Under the pieces are notes generated by a model. It was not told where the DNA came from and ran no database searches. It was given only the letters and a program-made list of their open reading frames with translations. A DNA stretch of 64,000 nt from Actinomycetes bacterium (GTDB lineage: Bacteria; Actinomycetota; Acidimicrobiia; Acidimicrobiales; Acidimicrobiaceae): NCBI GenBank assembly GCA_021841935.1, contig JAKCDL010000003.1, positions 151,653 to 215,652 of the forward strand, in the 5' to 3' direction. Shown here piece after piece: positions 10,079-18,530 of the stretch (position 1 is the stretch's first letter; the number at the start of each line of letters is the position of its first letter). The translations under genes were made by a program, and so were the position numbers.

Positions 10079-11224
10079 CTACTCCTTCTCATCTTCGTCA
10101 TCTTCGAACTGACCACTTTGTATCTCCCCACCTAGCGGTTGTCCTCCGCCGATGCCGTGCGCAAATTCACTCGCTCGACGTCGCGCGGGAAGCAAGCCGC
10201 CGGGACGAAATATCATCATGATTACAAGCATTGCACCAAAGAACAAAATTCGGTAGTTTGCCAATCCTCGGAATCTTTCAGGGAGCCAAGCAACTAAAAA
10301 TGCCCCCAGAATCACCCCTGCGCGATTCCCCGAACCACCAAGAACAACGCATACCAAAATCAAAACTGATAGCAGTAGCGGGTAGTTTTCAGGGGTAATT
10401 GCAATCACCTTTGCCGCGTAGACGACGCCTGAAAGGCCACCGACACTCGCACCAATTGCGAATGCCCATATCTTGAAGGTAAAGGTAGGAACACCCATGA
10501 TCTCTGCCGCGTCTTCATCTTCTCGAAGTGCAACCCAACCACGGCCTACCCGTGAGTTTTCAAGCCTGATCGAAAAGAACAAAACTAGAGCGATCATTAC
10601 TACTTCAAGGTAGTAGTAGGGACGTGGATCCAAAACTCCATAAGTTAGAAACGAGAGAGTACCAACAGATGGCGGGTGCGGGATTCCAGAGATTCCAGTT
10701 GGGCCACCCGTAACAGTTAGGTTGTTGACCACTCGTTGAATTATCTCACCGAATCCAAGCGTCACAATCGCCAAATAGTCGCCACGCAACCGCAATGTTG
10801 GAGCTCCCAAAATAACCCCTGATAGGGCGGCAGCTGCGATGCCTACCGGCAGGATCTCCCAGAAAGACCAGTTGTAGTTCACTCCAAGAACCGCCATGGT
10901 GTACCCACCAATAGCGAAGAAGGCGACATATCCAAGGTCAAGCATTCCCGCCAACCCGACCACTACGTTTAGGCCCAACGCAAGCAGTATATAGGAGCCG
11001 ATCGGATAAAAGAGAATCGTTGGCCAATCCGACTGGGGCGCCATAATATTGCCAATAGATTGCGCCGGCAAAAGCATCGCGAGCGCAATCAAAACGACAT
11101 ACCCTAGAACGCGAAGCGGGAAGGGTAGGTTGCGCCACCGCAGTCGAAGGTTGTCATTCGCTTTTTGAATAGGGGCCTTAGCACTGCGATATCTATGTGT
11201 TATTCCTGATGTACTCATTGACAT
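10079..11224 (-). CDS. livM: Branched-chain amino-acid type ABC transporter, permease LivM
   Basis: 381-residue inner-membrane permease with about nine hydrophobic segments. The family hallmark GDYLAIVTLGFGEIIQRVV (with TGGPTGISGIP after it) marks it as LivM. The N-terminal 50 residues are hydrophilic and basic, and the C-terminus ends in an acidic tail (FEDDEDEKE). I place the start at ATG 11224, which has GGAG six to seven bases upstream and lies 16 bases after livH; the frame extends to 11272, which would run into livH. It pairs with LivH to form the channel. Confidence 0.92.
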   Translation of the reverse strand: MSMSTSGITHRYRSAKAPIQKANDNLRLRWRNLPFPLRVLGYVVLIALAMLLPAQSIGNIMAPQSDWPTILFYPIGSYILLALGLNVVVGLAGMLDLGYVAFFAIGGYTMAVLGVNYNWSFWEILPVGIAAAALSGVILGAPTLRLRGDYLAIVTLGFGEIIQRVVNNLTVTGGPTGISGIPHPPSVGTLSFLTYGVLDPRPYYYLEVVMIALVLFFSIRLENSRVGRGWVALREDEDAAEIMGVPTFTFKIWAFAIGASVGGLSGVVYAAKVIAITPENYPLLLSVLILVCVVLGGSGNRAGVILGAFLVAWLPERFRGLANYRILFFGAMLVIMMIFRPGGLLPARRRASEFAHGIGGGQPLGGEIQSGQFEDDEDEKE

Positions 11225-11240
11225 ATCTACTCCAAAAACC

Positions 11241-12176
11241 TTATGCCTTGGCTCTTTGAAGTGATTCGCCAAGAATTCCTGTAGGACGGAAAAGAAGTAC
11301 TAAAACCAGCACAGAGAATGATACGACGTCGACCCACTGAGCATGGAAAATAGCACCGCCAAAAGTCTCAACCAGCCCCAAGACGAAGCCTCCTAGCAAG
11401 GCACCTCGAATGTTACCGATACCCCCAAGAACCGCTGCCGTAAATCCCTTAATTCCGATAACGAAGCCGATATTGTACTGAGTTACCTCATAGAACATGC
11501 CATAGAGCATCGCGGCAACCCCCGCCATCGCTCCACCGAGCAGGAAGGTCAACGTTACGATGCGGTCGATGTTTACTCCCATGAGGACCGCCGTTGAAGA
11601 ATCCTGTGCTACGGCTCTGATACCCCTTCCGAGGCGCGTACCGTTTACGAATCGGTCCAAGACAAACATCATCACAAGGGCGACAACTACAACCACGACC
11701 TTATCGAGTCGAATCTCACCCTCGCCAATGCGGAAAAGAACGGTTTTGTTCAATATCCGCGGAAATGGGATGAGGTCTCGCCCGTACCTGAGGGCATACA
11801 CCTCTTGCAAGAAGAATGAAACACCGATGGCTGAAATCAAGTTTGCCAGTGACGACGAATTGCGCTTTCGCAGTGGCCGATACGCAATTCTCTCCACCAA
11901 AACAGCCGTGATCGACGAGCCAGCCATTGCAGCGATGGTAATGATCAAAAAGACACCGACTATCGCCAATCCCGTAGGAGTCTTAGTAATCCCAAGGGCA
12001 TGCAAGGTAAAAAGACTCGCAAAGGTACCAACCATGAATACTTCAGAGTGCGCAAAATTAATCAGCCGGAGAACACCATAAACCAAGGTGTAACCAAGTG
12101 CCATTAGTGCATAAATCGCACCCGTAGTAATTCCATCAATAATTGACGGAGGGACCTGCACCAAAAAATTATGCAA
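11241..12176 (-). CDS. livH: Branched-chain amino-acid type ABC transporter, permease LivH
   Basis: 311-residue inner-membrane permease with about eight membrane segments. The LivH signature is clear: GAIYALMALGYTLVYGVLR near the N-terminus, then NFAHSEVFMVG, and later the conserved loop AVAQDSSTAVLMGVN followed by GGIGNIRGALLGG. The start is TTG at 12176 behind GGGGTG; no better-placed ATG exists. A 126-base gap with a palindrome and a hairpin separates it from livK, which may let the binding protein be made in excess over the permeases. Confidence 0.92.
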   Translation of the reverse strand: MHNFLVQVPPSIIDGITTGAIYALMALGYTLVYGVLRLINFAHSEVFMVGTFASLFTLHALGITKTPTGLAIVGVFLIITIAAMAGSSITAVLVERIAYRPLRKRNSSSLANLISAIGVSFFLQEVYALRYGRDLIPFPRILNKTVLFRIGEGEIRLDKVVVVVVALVMMFVLDRFVNGTRLGRGIRAVAQDSSTAVLMGVNIDRIVTLTFLLGGAMAGVAAMLYGMFYEVTQYNIGFVIGIKGFTAAVLGGIGNIRGALLGGFVLGLVETFGGAIFHAQWVDVVSFSVLVLVLLFRPTGILGESLQRAKA

Positions 12177-12200
12177 CTAACACCCCAACCTAATTTTCAC

Positions 12201-12214
12201 TGCAACACGTTGCA
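12201..12214. promoter_or_regulatory. Palindrome upstream of livH
   Basis: TGCAAC-AC-GTTGCA, a perfect 6-2-6 inverted repeat, extended imperfectly by CAC and GTG on the flanks (12198-12219). It sits 25 bases upstream of the livH start on the livK side. It may be an operator; no regulator gene is adjacent. Confidence 0.3.
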
Positions 12215-12234
12215 AAGTGACCCTATCAAAAGAT

Positions 12235-12277
12235 ATAGGGTACCCAAGATCGACGAAGCCGAACTCACGTACCCTAT
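12235..12277 (-). terminator. Hairpin between livK and livH (attenuator or terminator)
   Basis: Perfect 9-base arms ATAGGGTAC (12235-12243) and GTACCCTAT (12269-12277) separated by 25 bases. On the minus strand the stem is followed by ATCTTTTG, a weak T-run. It lies 25 bases past the livK stop, so it may partly stop transcription or protect the livK message end. Confidence 0.4.
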
Positions 12278-12302
12278 TTTCGCTTTGCCTCTATTGAATT
12301 CC

Positions 12303-13490
12303 TTAGCCTACGAGAGAGCTAACGAGACCTAGAGAACTAAAGGTAGATGAAGATGCCTGTGCTTGGTAGACATATATGCCACCGCCTTGGATATCGCCAT
12401 TAGACGAGAACTTAATCGTCTTAGTGATTCCGTTAAAGCTGTGCGACCCCAAGTAGGAATTGATGGCGGTTGAAGTTGTATTTCCAGCCTTTATAGCTGT
12501 GAGGATAACGTTCGCCGCATCATAACCCTCGGCACTGTAAGTGCCCGGAGCGGTGCTAAACATTGTCTGATATGCGCTGGTGAAAGCCTGCCCTGGCGCA
12601 GTAGTCGAAACGTCGCCGCAAGCACAAGTTGCATACGTGTTAGATACAGCTGCAGTTCCAGCAGTCGAGATCAACTTCGGGTCGAGCGAACCGTCATCAG
12701 ATACGAATTGTCCAGTAAAGCCAGCGTCACGGAGCTGCTTGAGCAAACGACCAGCAGCATCGTAGTAACCACCGTAGAAGACGGAGGTTGCTCCCGAAGC
12801 CATAATTGCATTCACCGTTGAGGAATAGTCTGGCGCAGTCGGATCAACGGACTGGCTAGTTGCGACAGTAGCGCTCAGGGTAGGCAGGGTTGATCTTACG
12901 ATGTCGGCAATGCCCTTACCATAGGCACTTGCATCATCGATAACGGCGACCTTGGTGGAGCCAAGCTTCTTGACGATGAACTGCGCCGCAGCTGGGCCCT
13001 GGGCATTATCGTTACCAACGATACGATGCCAGTACTTCCATCCCTTAGTTGCCAACGCTGGATTGGTCGCCGATGGTGTTACGTTTACAATTTGACCCTG
13101 CTCGAGAATAGGGTCTGCTACTAGCGACTCACCCGAGAAGGCAGGACCGACGAGTGCAACTAGCTTATCGGAGATTGCCTTTTGCGCAAGCTGAGGAGCC
13201 TGTGCAGGATCTCCCTGAGAGTCAAGATTCACCAAAGTTACCTTTACCTTGGCATTTTGGTTGTACTGCGAAACGGCCAGCTTCACGCCATTGTCAATGT
13301 TGATCCCAAGTTGAGCATTAGGGCCGGTAAGTGCGCCGAAAAACCCAATCGAAAGGCTCGCAGGCGCCGCAGTCGTTGCAGAACCTGAAGAAGACGTAGA
13401 CGAAGAAGACGAGCCGCAAGCAGCTGCTATGAGACCGCTAACCGCGATAAACGATGGAAGAGCGACTTTTCTACTCTTGCCTTTGAACAT
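12303..13490 (-). CDS. livK: ABC transporter substrate-binding lipoprotein, branched-chain amino-acid type
   Basis: 395-residue extracytoplasmic binding protein (periplasmic-binding-protein type I fold). The start ATG at 13490 has AAGGGGTGG upstream; the frame runs further to 13532 without support. The N-terminus is basic, then hydrophobic (LPSFIAVSGLIAAACGSSSS): a lipobox-like site with the cysteine before a serine-rich linker, although the -3 residue is alanine, not leucine. The mature part begins LSIGFFGALTGPNAQLGIN and contains KVAVIDDASAYGKGIADIV, typical of LivK/AmiC-like receptors. The ligand cannot be told: amino acids, amides and urea are all known for the family. A 19-base palindrome lies just upstream of the ribosome binding site. 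Confidence 0.88.
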   Translation of the reverse strand: MFKGKSRKVALPSFIAVSGLIAAACGSSSSSTSSSGSATTAAPASLSIGFFGALTGPNAQLGINIDNGVKLAVSQYNQNAKVKVTLVNLDSQGDPAQAPQLAQKAISDKLVALVGPAFSGESLVADPILEQGQIVNVTPSATNPALATKGWKYWHRIVGNDNAQGPAAAQFIVKKLGSTKVAVIDDASAYGKGIADIVRSTLPTLSATVATSQSVDPTAPDYSSTVNAIMASGATSVFYGGYYDAAGRLLKQLRDAGFTGQFVSDDGSLDPKLISTAGTAAVSNTYATCACGDVSTTAPGQAFTSAYQTMFSTAPGTYSAEGYDAANVILTAIKAGNTTSTAINSYLGSHSFNGITKTIKFSSNGDIQGGGIYVYQAQASSSTFSSLGLVSSLVG

Positions 13491-13508
13491 TAACCACCCC
13501 TTGTAGAT

Positions 13509-13527
13509 AAGCGTTACCCAAACGCTT
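13509..13527. promoter_or_regulatory. Inverted repeat in the livK leader
   Basis: AAGCGTT-ACCCA-AACGCTT, perfect 7-base arms with a 5-base spacer, 19 bases upstream of the livK ATG. The symmetry and position suit an operator for a dimeric repressor acting on livKHMGF; a small RNA hairpin hiding the ribosome binding site is an alternative. Confidence 0.4.
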
Positions 13528-13647
13528 CCCAAGACAATAGCACCCAGAACAGCGCTCTACTACGGCGGAGTTTAACGGAAAATGAACAAATTTACTGTAA
13601 TTTCAAACAAAGGTGACATTGCATGAACTACAATCAGCTCCAAATGG

Positions 13648-13718
<71 letters not shown>

Positions 13719-13752
13719 ACTAACAAAACCACTATAGCTCGCGCTAAAGTGG

Positions 13753-13824
13753 TCGGGGAGGGGGGATTTGAACCCCCGACCCCCTGGTCCCAAACCAGGT
13801 GCGCTGCCGCTGCGCCACTCCCCG
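13753..13824 (-). tRNA. tRNA-Pro (anticodon UGG)
   Basis: A 72-base cloverleaf on the minus strand, 34 bases from the glycine tRNA and in the same direction, so probably co-transcribed. Acceptor CGGGGAG/CTCCCCG, discriminator A, a short D-arm GCGC-AGCGGCA-GCGC, anticodon stem CCTGG/CCAGG around TTTGGGA (anticodon TGG), T-arm GGGGG TTCAAAT CCCCC. CCA is not encoded. Confidence 0.95.
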
Positions 13825-13861
13825 AAAGGCATAATGATCTTAGTCGGTCAAATCCAATTTC

Positions 13862-14470
13862 CTATTTGTTTGCCGAACTAAATCTTTTGGCAAAGAATCG
13901 AATTATCAAAATCACAATGACTAGAGCGATTACGTAGCCAATGTACTTAACATACTTCGACAGAGTGACCCAATTAGACCCAACGACAAAGCCGATTCCC
14001 GTGAGAAGTATTGACCAAGGCAGTGCTCCAAGAAAGGTAAATACTCCGAATCGAACCGGCTCCATTTCGGCAACGCCAGCCGGAAGAGATATAAACGTTC
14101 GAACAACAGGGAGAAGTCGGCCAACTAAAACAGCCGCTTCACCTCGTTTTTCAAACCAACGCTCGGCTTTGGCAATATCCTCCTCTTTGATCCTTACGTA
14201 ACGCCCAAAACGCAGGACAAGTGCGCGTCCGCCGGTTCTGCCAATTATCCAAGCTATGTAGCTTCCAAGGACATTGCCTAGCGTTCCAGCCAAAATCGCG
14301 AGTATGAAGTTCATCTTGTGTGTTGCCGCTAACGCACCCGCAAACGGCATAACTACTTCCGAAGGAATTGGGATAAGCGCCGATTCTGCGGTCATGAGAA
14401 GAAACACTGCGATTATTCCGCTCGTGGCGATAATATTCGTAAGGCCAGAAGTTGAAAGAAAATGAGTCAC
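13862..14470 (-). CDS. DedA family membrane protein (VTT domain)
   Basis: 202-residue integral membrane protein. DedA/VTT features: the early PIPSEVVMPFAGALA segment (E and P-x-P motif), the glycine-rich TLGNVLGSYIAWIIGRTGG, and the conserved R-x-PxxR-like stretch VGRLLPVVRTFISLPAGVAEM. DedA proteins include undecaprenyl-phosphate and phospholipid flippases and help keep the proton motive force; the specific substrate cannot be assigned here. Start is GTG at 14470 with no clear ribosome binding site. It lies downstream of nothing on its strand and ends 37 bases before the tRNA-Pro gene begins, reading in the same direction. Confidence 0.88.
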   Translation of the reverse strand: MTHFLSTSGLTNIIATSGIIAVFLLMTAESALIPIPSEVVMPFAGALAATHKMNFILAILAGTLGNVLGSYIAWIIGRTGGRALVLRFGRYVRIKEEDIAKAERWFEKRGEAAVLVGRLLPVVRTFISLPAGVAEMEPVRFGVFTFLGALPWSILLTGIGFVVGSNWVTLSKYVKYIGYVIALVIVILIIRFFAKRFSSANK

Positions 14471-14611
14471 TCAAAAGACGCTACCATTTACCGTGCCAAG
14501 TCAAAGCGTCTTTAGATGGGCGACACTTAGCACCTCTTCAGAAAAGTGTTATTTGCGCGTAGGTATTATTTCGGAGTCACGTCGAAAAGATCAGAGAAAA
14601 GGTAAGTGTAA

Positions 14612-15493
14612 GTGAACACAGCTAATCAGGACAACCTATCAGTCATATCCTTTAACGGAGCAAAACTGAAGGTCTATAACTTTGGAGGATCAGGGCCCAC
14701 TCTGATCGTCGCTCACGCCACTGGCTTCAATTCGCCTTCATATCGCCTTTTGGCAACCGAACTTGTAAAGGACTTTACCGTAATAGGGATCGACGCTGAA
14801 GGTCATGGCTTTTCAGACCTCACTCCCGATGGTAGTAACTGGTCCAACTATGCAAAACATATCGAATTTTTCATACGAGAACGGGGGTTACGCAGGATCT
14901 TCGGCTTCGGACACTCGTTCGGAGGAGCAGCGCTAATTCAAGCCGCCGCCAGCGACATTGATGCCTTCGAAAAGGTGGTCACCTACGAACCCGTAATCTT
15001 TCCTGGCCCACCATCAAGCGAGCCGAACTACGACAGCCCGATTACACAACTTACATTGAAAAGGCAATTCGAATTTGATAGCAAGGAGCAGGCATCTGCA
15101 AACTTCAAATCGAAGCCACCGATGAACAGTTTCGCCTCCGGAGTGGTCGAAGACTACGTAGATGGGGGAACCCACGCTACTAAATCTGGAACGGTAGAAC
15201 TGAATTGTGATCGCAACTTCGAGGCATCAGTTTATGCGCATGCGCCAATGGCAGGAATAGAAGCGCTTCTTCCGAAGATCAAGTGCCAAGTCGCAATCCT
15301 TTTCGGTGAAAAGAGCAAAGACTTCACCTACGACTTCTACGTCAATATTGTCAGCAAAGCTCAACAAGGGACCCTTAGAAGCATGGATTCGATCGGGCAC
15401 TTTGGCCCCTTTGAAGATCCTGAACGAGTCGCTAAAGCAATCACTACGACAATATTTTCCGGTGATAACTCGGGACAAAATACTCGATTTTAA
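14612..15493 (+). CDS. Alpha/beta hydrolase
   Basis: 293-residue cytosolic alpha/beta-hydrolase fold protein. Oxyanion-side segment GPTLIVAHATGFNSPSYR, the strand-turn DAEGHGFSDL, the nucleophile elbow FGHSFGGAALIQA (serine at about residue 106) and a C-terminal catalytic histidine in SIGHFGPFEDPERVA complete the triad layout; an acidic member is probably in AILFGEKSKDF. Start is GTG at 14612 behind AAAGG. Substrate unknown: esterases, lactonases and C-C hydrolases share these motifs. It stands alone between DedA (divergent) and the coiled-coil gene. Confidence 0.85.
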   Translation: MNTANQDNLSVISFNGAKLKVYNFGGSGPTLIVAHATGFNSPSYRLLATELVKDFTVIGIDAEGHGFSDLTPDGSNWSNYAKHIEFFIRERGLRRIFGFGHSFGGAALIQAAASDIDAFEKVVTYEPVIFPGPPSSEPNYDSPITQLTLKRQFEFDSKEQASANFKSKPPMNSFASGVVEDYVDGGTHATKSGTVELNCDRNFEASVYAHAPMAGIEALLPKIKCQVAILFGEKSKDFTYDFYVNIVSKAQQGTLRSMDSIGHFGPFEDPERVAKAITTTIFSGDNSGQNTRF

Positions 15494-15531
15494 ATTTTTC
15501 CAATCAAAATGGCTCTTAGCTGCCGAATTCC

Positions 15532-15560
15532 TTGCCAATTCATCTAATTTGTCGTTATGA
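15532..15560 (+). promoter_or_regulatory. Candidate promoter of the DivIVA-like gene
   Basis: TTGCCA (15532-15537), a 17-base spacer and TTATGA (15555-15560) resemble a sigma-70 promoter about 95 bases upstream of the chosen start. Found by eye only. Confidence 0.25.
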
Positions 15561-15653
15561 AGGTTGCCATTTCGCCGGGGAATTCGCGCTAGCAGCGATT
15601 ATCGTGCGTTATTTGATGACTTCATCACTTAGAAAATGAAACGAGAGGGCCAA

Positions 15654-16967
15654 GTGGATTCGGACTCCAATTCTTACCGCCGGGAATCTGTGGAGGAGCA
15701 ACTCTCGCGTCTGCGAATAGTTCGAAAAGGCTACTCCCCAGATGAGGTTCGCGCTGCACTTCAGTCCCTGCACGCGTCGCAGATTCGTGCCAACGAAACT
15801 GTCGCCGAACTAAAGTCTAAAGTTGCAGAACTTTCTTCTAGACCACAAACGACTCCTGCCTCGGAATTAAATGAGGCGACTGTGGCAAAGATGCTTGGAG
15901 ATCAAGCGGCATCGATCCTTTCGACTTCGGTTGCTGCGAGCCAAGCCATCAAGGAAAGAGCTGAACGCGAAAGCAAAGAGCTCATCGAAAACGCAAAGAA
16001 AATTCACGACGATGCAACCAATACTGCAAATGAATTAATTCAGTCAACGAACGAAAACGTAGCAGCGATCATAACTAGAGCTCAGAGCGACTCTAGGGCA
16101 ATAATTGAGGCGGCAGAGGCTACTGCCGCCGAAAGACTTGCGGCTCAAGAGCAAACTGGTAAAGAAGTAATTGAAAGAGCTAACCAGTTTGCGACGGAGA
16201 CCGTATCGAACGCACAGCGAAACGCAGAGAAAATCCTTCTCGAAGCTCAGCGAGAGTCGACTGCCATGATTTCATCTGCCCGCGAGACTCGAACAGAAAT
16301 TCTCGCAGATCTTCGTATGCGAGCAGACGAAGTGAGAGGTCATATTGACACCCTAACGAGAACACGTGGATGGTTTCTTGAACTTCTTCAAGACGCACAA
16401 CGACGGGTCTCAAATGTGGAATCTGCCCTAGCGGTATCGATAAATTCGAACCTTCATGCTCTCGAAAGTTCCGTAGAAGCCTTGAATCTCTCAACGATAG
16501 AGGCTCGTGGCTCAATGACCTCCGAGGTAGTCGCGACAAGAGAATTCGTGACGAGTCAAGAAGATGGCCGAGTGGAGTCCGAAGATCCTGACTTGGCAAG
16601 TGAGGGGGTCGCTCCTGCGGAAAATGAAAGCCCATATGAAGTTCTTGACGATGAAGAAGAGTCTAAAGTAGCAACAATTGAAGCCGAGGAGGCGTCAGTT
16701 GAGGTCGAGGAGGCGTCAGTTAGAGCTGTCGTTGAGCCTTCATCCGAAACAATGGACGGCGCCGAAACCGTTGAGGATGCAGTGAGTGATCCGGACAACG
16801 AAGTAGTAGCAAAACCTCGCGCAGTTAGGTCGCGGAGTAAGGTGGCTTCTGATAGTCCATCCGATCCTTCAAAGCCAAAGCCAGCGAGAACCGCGCCATC
16901 TGCAACGACCTCGCGACGGAGTCCCCGAACTTCGCGCACGCCCAAAGAAGAGACTCCCGAAAGCTAG
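15654..16967 (+). CDS. DivIVA-like coiled-coil protein with long charged tail
   Basis: 437-residue protein. The N-terminal LRIVRKGYSPDEVRAALQSL resembles the DivIVA/Wag31 membrane-binding start (a GYxxxEVxxxL pattern). From about residue 30 to 290 it is a nearly continuous coiled coil rich in Ala, Glu and Arg, with repeated AQRESTAMISSARETR-like heptads. The rest is disordered: an acidic stretch with a 21-base duplicated unit (EEASVEVEEASV) and then a basic Ser/Pro/Lys/Arg tail. I prefer the GTG at 15654, which has GAGAGGG upstream, over the ATG at 15636, which has none. It may organise cell poles or the envelope as DivIVA-type scaffolds do; that is inference. A strong terminator follows. Confidence 0.72.
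   Translation: MDSDSNSYRRESVEEQLSRLRIVRKGYSPDEVRAALQSLHASQIRANETVAELKSKVAELSSRPQTTPASELNEATVAKMLGDQAASILSTSVAASQAIKERAERESKELIENAKKIHDDATNTANELIQSTNENVAAIITRAQSDSRAIIEAAEATAAERLAAQEQTGKEVIERANQFATETVSNAQRNAEKILLEAQRESTAMISSARETRTEILADLRMRADEVRGHIDTLTRTRGWFLELLQDAQRRVSNVESALAVSINSNLHALESSVEALNLSTIEARGSMTSEVVATREFVTSQEDGRVESEDPDLASEGVAPAENESPYEVLDDEEESKVATIEAEEASVEVEEASVRAVVEPSSETMDGAETVEDAVSDPDNEVVAKPRAVRSRSKVASDSPSDPSKPKPARTAPSATTSRRSPRTSRTPKEETPES
16686..16721. repeat. 21-bp tandem duplication inside the coiled-coil gene
   Basis: GAGGAGGCGTCAGTT occurs at 16686-16700 and again at 16707-16721, period 21, giving two copies of the peptide EEASV. It keeps the reading frame and probably arose by slippage in the acidic linker. 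Confidence 0.7.
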
Positions 16968-16995
16968 CAAACGTAAGAATCTATTTTCGTAGATC

Positions 16996-17031
16996 GAAAT
17001 AGCGACCGAAGCATCGGTCGCTATTTCGTTT
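16996..17031 (+). terminator. Rho-independent terminator
   Basis: A perfect 14-pair stem (16996-17009 with 17014-17027) and AGCA loop, followed by GTTTC. It lies 29 bases past the stop of the DivIVA-like gene. The T-run is short but the stem is very stable. Confidence 0.75.
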
Positions 17032-17116
17032 CAAATACCTTGCATGTAGCCACAATACGCTTCATTGGTTGTACCCTTTAATACAAAGTAAATTGCGTAT
17101 AAAGAGTTCGTGTGTT

Positions 17117-17956
17117 ATGGGATTGCAAGTACCAGGGTCAATTACAGCTTCAAAGGTCAACTCATTCAAAGAGTGCGGATTGGCCTTTCGTCTTTCAGTT
17201 ATTGAGAAGATCCCTCAACCTCCAACGGTTTGGACGATTCGCGGCACTCTAACCCACTTAGCTCTCGAAAGGTTCTACTTCAACTACAGTCCTGAAGAGA
17301 GAACTAGGGATTTGGCCGTTGAAATAGTCGATCAAGTCTGGAACGATCTCGATGAGGAACATGAGCTGGGTCGTCTCCTTTTCTGCGAAGATCCCATCTG
17401 TCAGCCTACAATACTTTTGAATGAGACAAAGCAACTTGTTCTTGCAGACTTCGAAGCTGAAGATCCTTCGTCTATAACTGCCATTGGAACAGAGCTTCGC
17501 CTGGAGACGCGACTGGGGGATACCGTTCTTAGGGGAGTGATAGACCGACTGGACCTAAACAGTGATGGTACTCTCACGGTTACTGACTACAAAACTGGAA
17601 GATTGCCCGATCGAGCACAGGAAAATGAGCGGCTGGCGGGAGTCATGTTCTACGCACTCCTGTGCGAAAAGGTACTAGGCATGCGACCCAAGTCTGTTCA
17701 ACTTGTTTATCTTCGTGACGCGACATGCATCGTGACCGAACCAACGGACTCAATGATGAAGGGCCTTGAAAACCGCACTGAAGCGATATGGAAGGCGGTC
17801 TGCAACGCCTGCGCCAAGGAAGATTTTCGACCTAGACCTTCGAAGATATGCAAGTTCTGCGCATATCAAGAGTTGTGTCCGGCGCAGGGAGGTTCAATGG
17901 ACCACCTCAACGAATTTAGAGAAGTACACGGAGTTCAATCCAAACGTAGCTGTTAG
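17117..17956 (+). CDS. RecB-family PD-(D/E)XK nuclease with Fe-S type cysteines
   Basis: 279-residue protein of the Cas4/AddB/RecB nuclease type. SITASKVNSFKECGLAFRL starts the fold and supplies the first cysteine; RGTLTHLALERFY is the GxxxHxxxE helix; VIDRLDL then VTDYKTGRLP give the D...DxK active site; three more cysteines lie in ICKFCAYQELCP, so a 4Fe-4S cluster is likely. The ATG at 17117 fits the domain start; the open frame begins at a TTG at 17069 without support. Such small stand-alone RecB-like exonucleases are common in actinobacteria with poorly known function in DNA repair. No CRISPR array or helicase partner is nearby, so a Cas4 role is unlikely. Confidence 0.82.
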   Translation: MGLQVPGSITASKVNSFKECGLAFRLSVIEKIPQPPTVWTIRGTLTHLALERFYFNYSPEERTRDLAVEIVDQVWNDLDEEHELGRLLFCEDPICQPTILLNETKQLVLADFEAEDPSSITAIGTELRLETRLGDTVLRGVIDRLDLNSDGTLTVTDYKTGRLPDRAQENERLAGVMFYALLCEKVLGMRPKSVQLVYLRDATCIVTEPTDSMMKGLENRTEAIWKAVCNACAKEDFRPRPSKICKFCAYQELCPAQGGSMDHLNEFREVHGVQSKRSC

Positions 17957-17970
17957 GCTCTTCGACCACA

Positions 17971-18510
17971 ATGAAAATTCAGATCGATAAATACTTCGAA
18001 CCATTTGACAAACAATTCGACAAGTACTTCGAACCGCTACGGAAGAACACTAGAGCCAATCACATCTTCTATGGTGCTTCTACGCTTGCCGACCACTCAA
18101 TAATTTGGTTTATGTTCGCAGCAATTCGTGGTCTTCGTCGAGGCGGTACTCAATATGCGTCTAGGGCCTCAATTGCCTTACTCGCTGAGTCGTTCATAAT
18201 TAACATCGGTGTCAAATCGCTGTTCATGAGGACTAGACCGAGCTGGGACGGAGATAGGCCCTTAGCGATCCGACAACCACTCACAAGTTCTTTTCCATCA
18301 GGCCACTCTTCTGCCGCAGCGACGGCCTTCATTCTCCTGAGTGACAACGATAAGTTCTGGCCCATCTATCTACTCATTGCGCTAATAGTTGCCCCATCAA
18401 GGGTTCATGTTCGGATGCACCACGCATCCGACGTGGTTGCGGGCACTGTAATAGGTACGCTCTTTGGCCTTATGGTCAAGAGGATTTTCCCCATCACACG
18501 TCAACGATAA
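17971..18510 (+). CDS. PAP2 family membrane phosphatase
   Basis: 179-residue membrane protein with the three phosphatase motifs of the PAP2 superfamily: KSLFMRTRP (KxxxxxxRP), PSGHSSAAA (PSGH) and SRVHVRMHHASDVVAG (SRxxxxxHxxxD). It would dephosphorylate a lipid phosphate or isoprenoid diphosphate on the outer membrane face. The N-terminus carries a short duplicated peptide, DKYFEPFDKQFDKYFEP. It is 14 bases after the nuclease gene and 20 bases before the Nudix gene, so the three are likely one transcript. Confidence 0.87.
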   Translation: MKIQIDKYFEPFDKQFDKYFEPLRKNTRANHIFYGASTLADHSIIWFMFAAIRGLRRGGTQYASRASIALLAESFIINIGVKSLFMRTRPSWDGDRPLAIRQPLTSSFPSGHSSAAATAFILLSDNDKFWPIYLLIALIVAPSRVHVRMHHASDVVAGTVIGTLFGLMVKRIFPITRQR

Positions 18511-18530
18511 GGGCTATAGGGAGTAACTAA

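Noticed and set aside
16180..16945. Two long minus-strand frames opposite the DivIVA-like gene
   Set aside because: Low-complexity Ser/Thr products mirror the charged repeats of the real gene; no ribosome binding site.
17117..17956. Cas4 assignment for the RecB-like nuclease
   Set aside because: The Fe-S and nuclease motifs fit, but there is no CRISPR array or other cas gene, and small RecB-like nucleases of this kind are common in actinobacteria.
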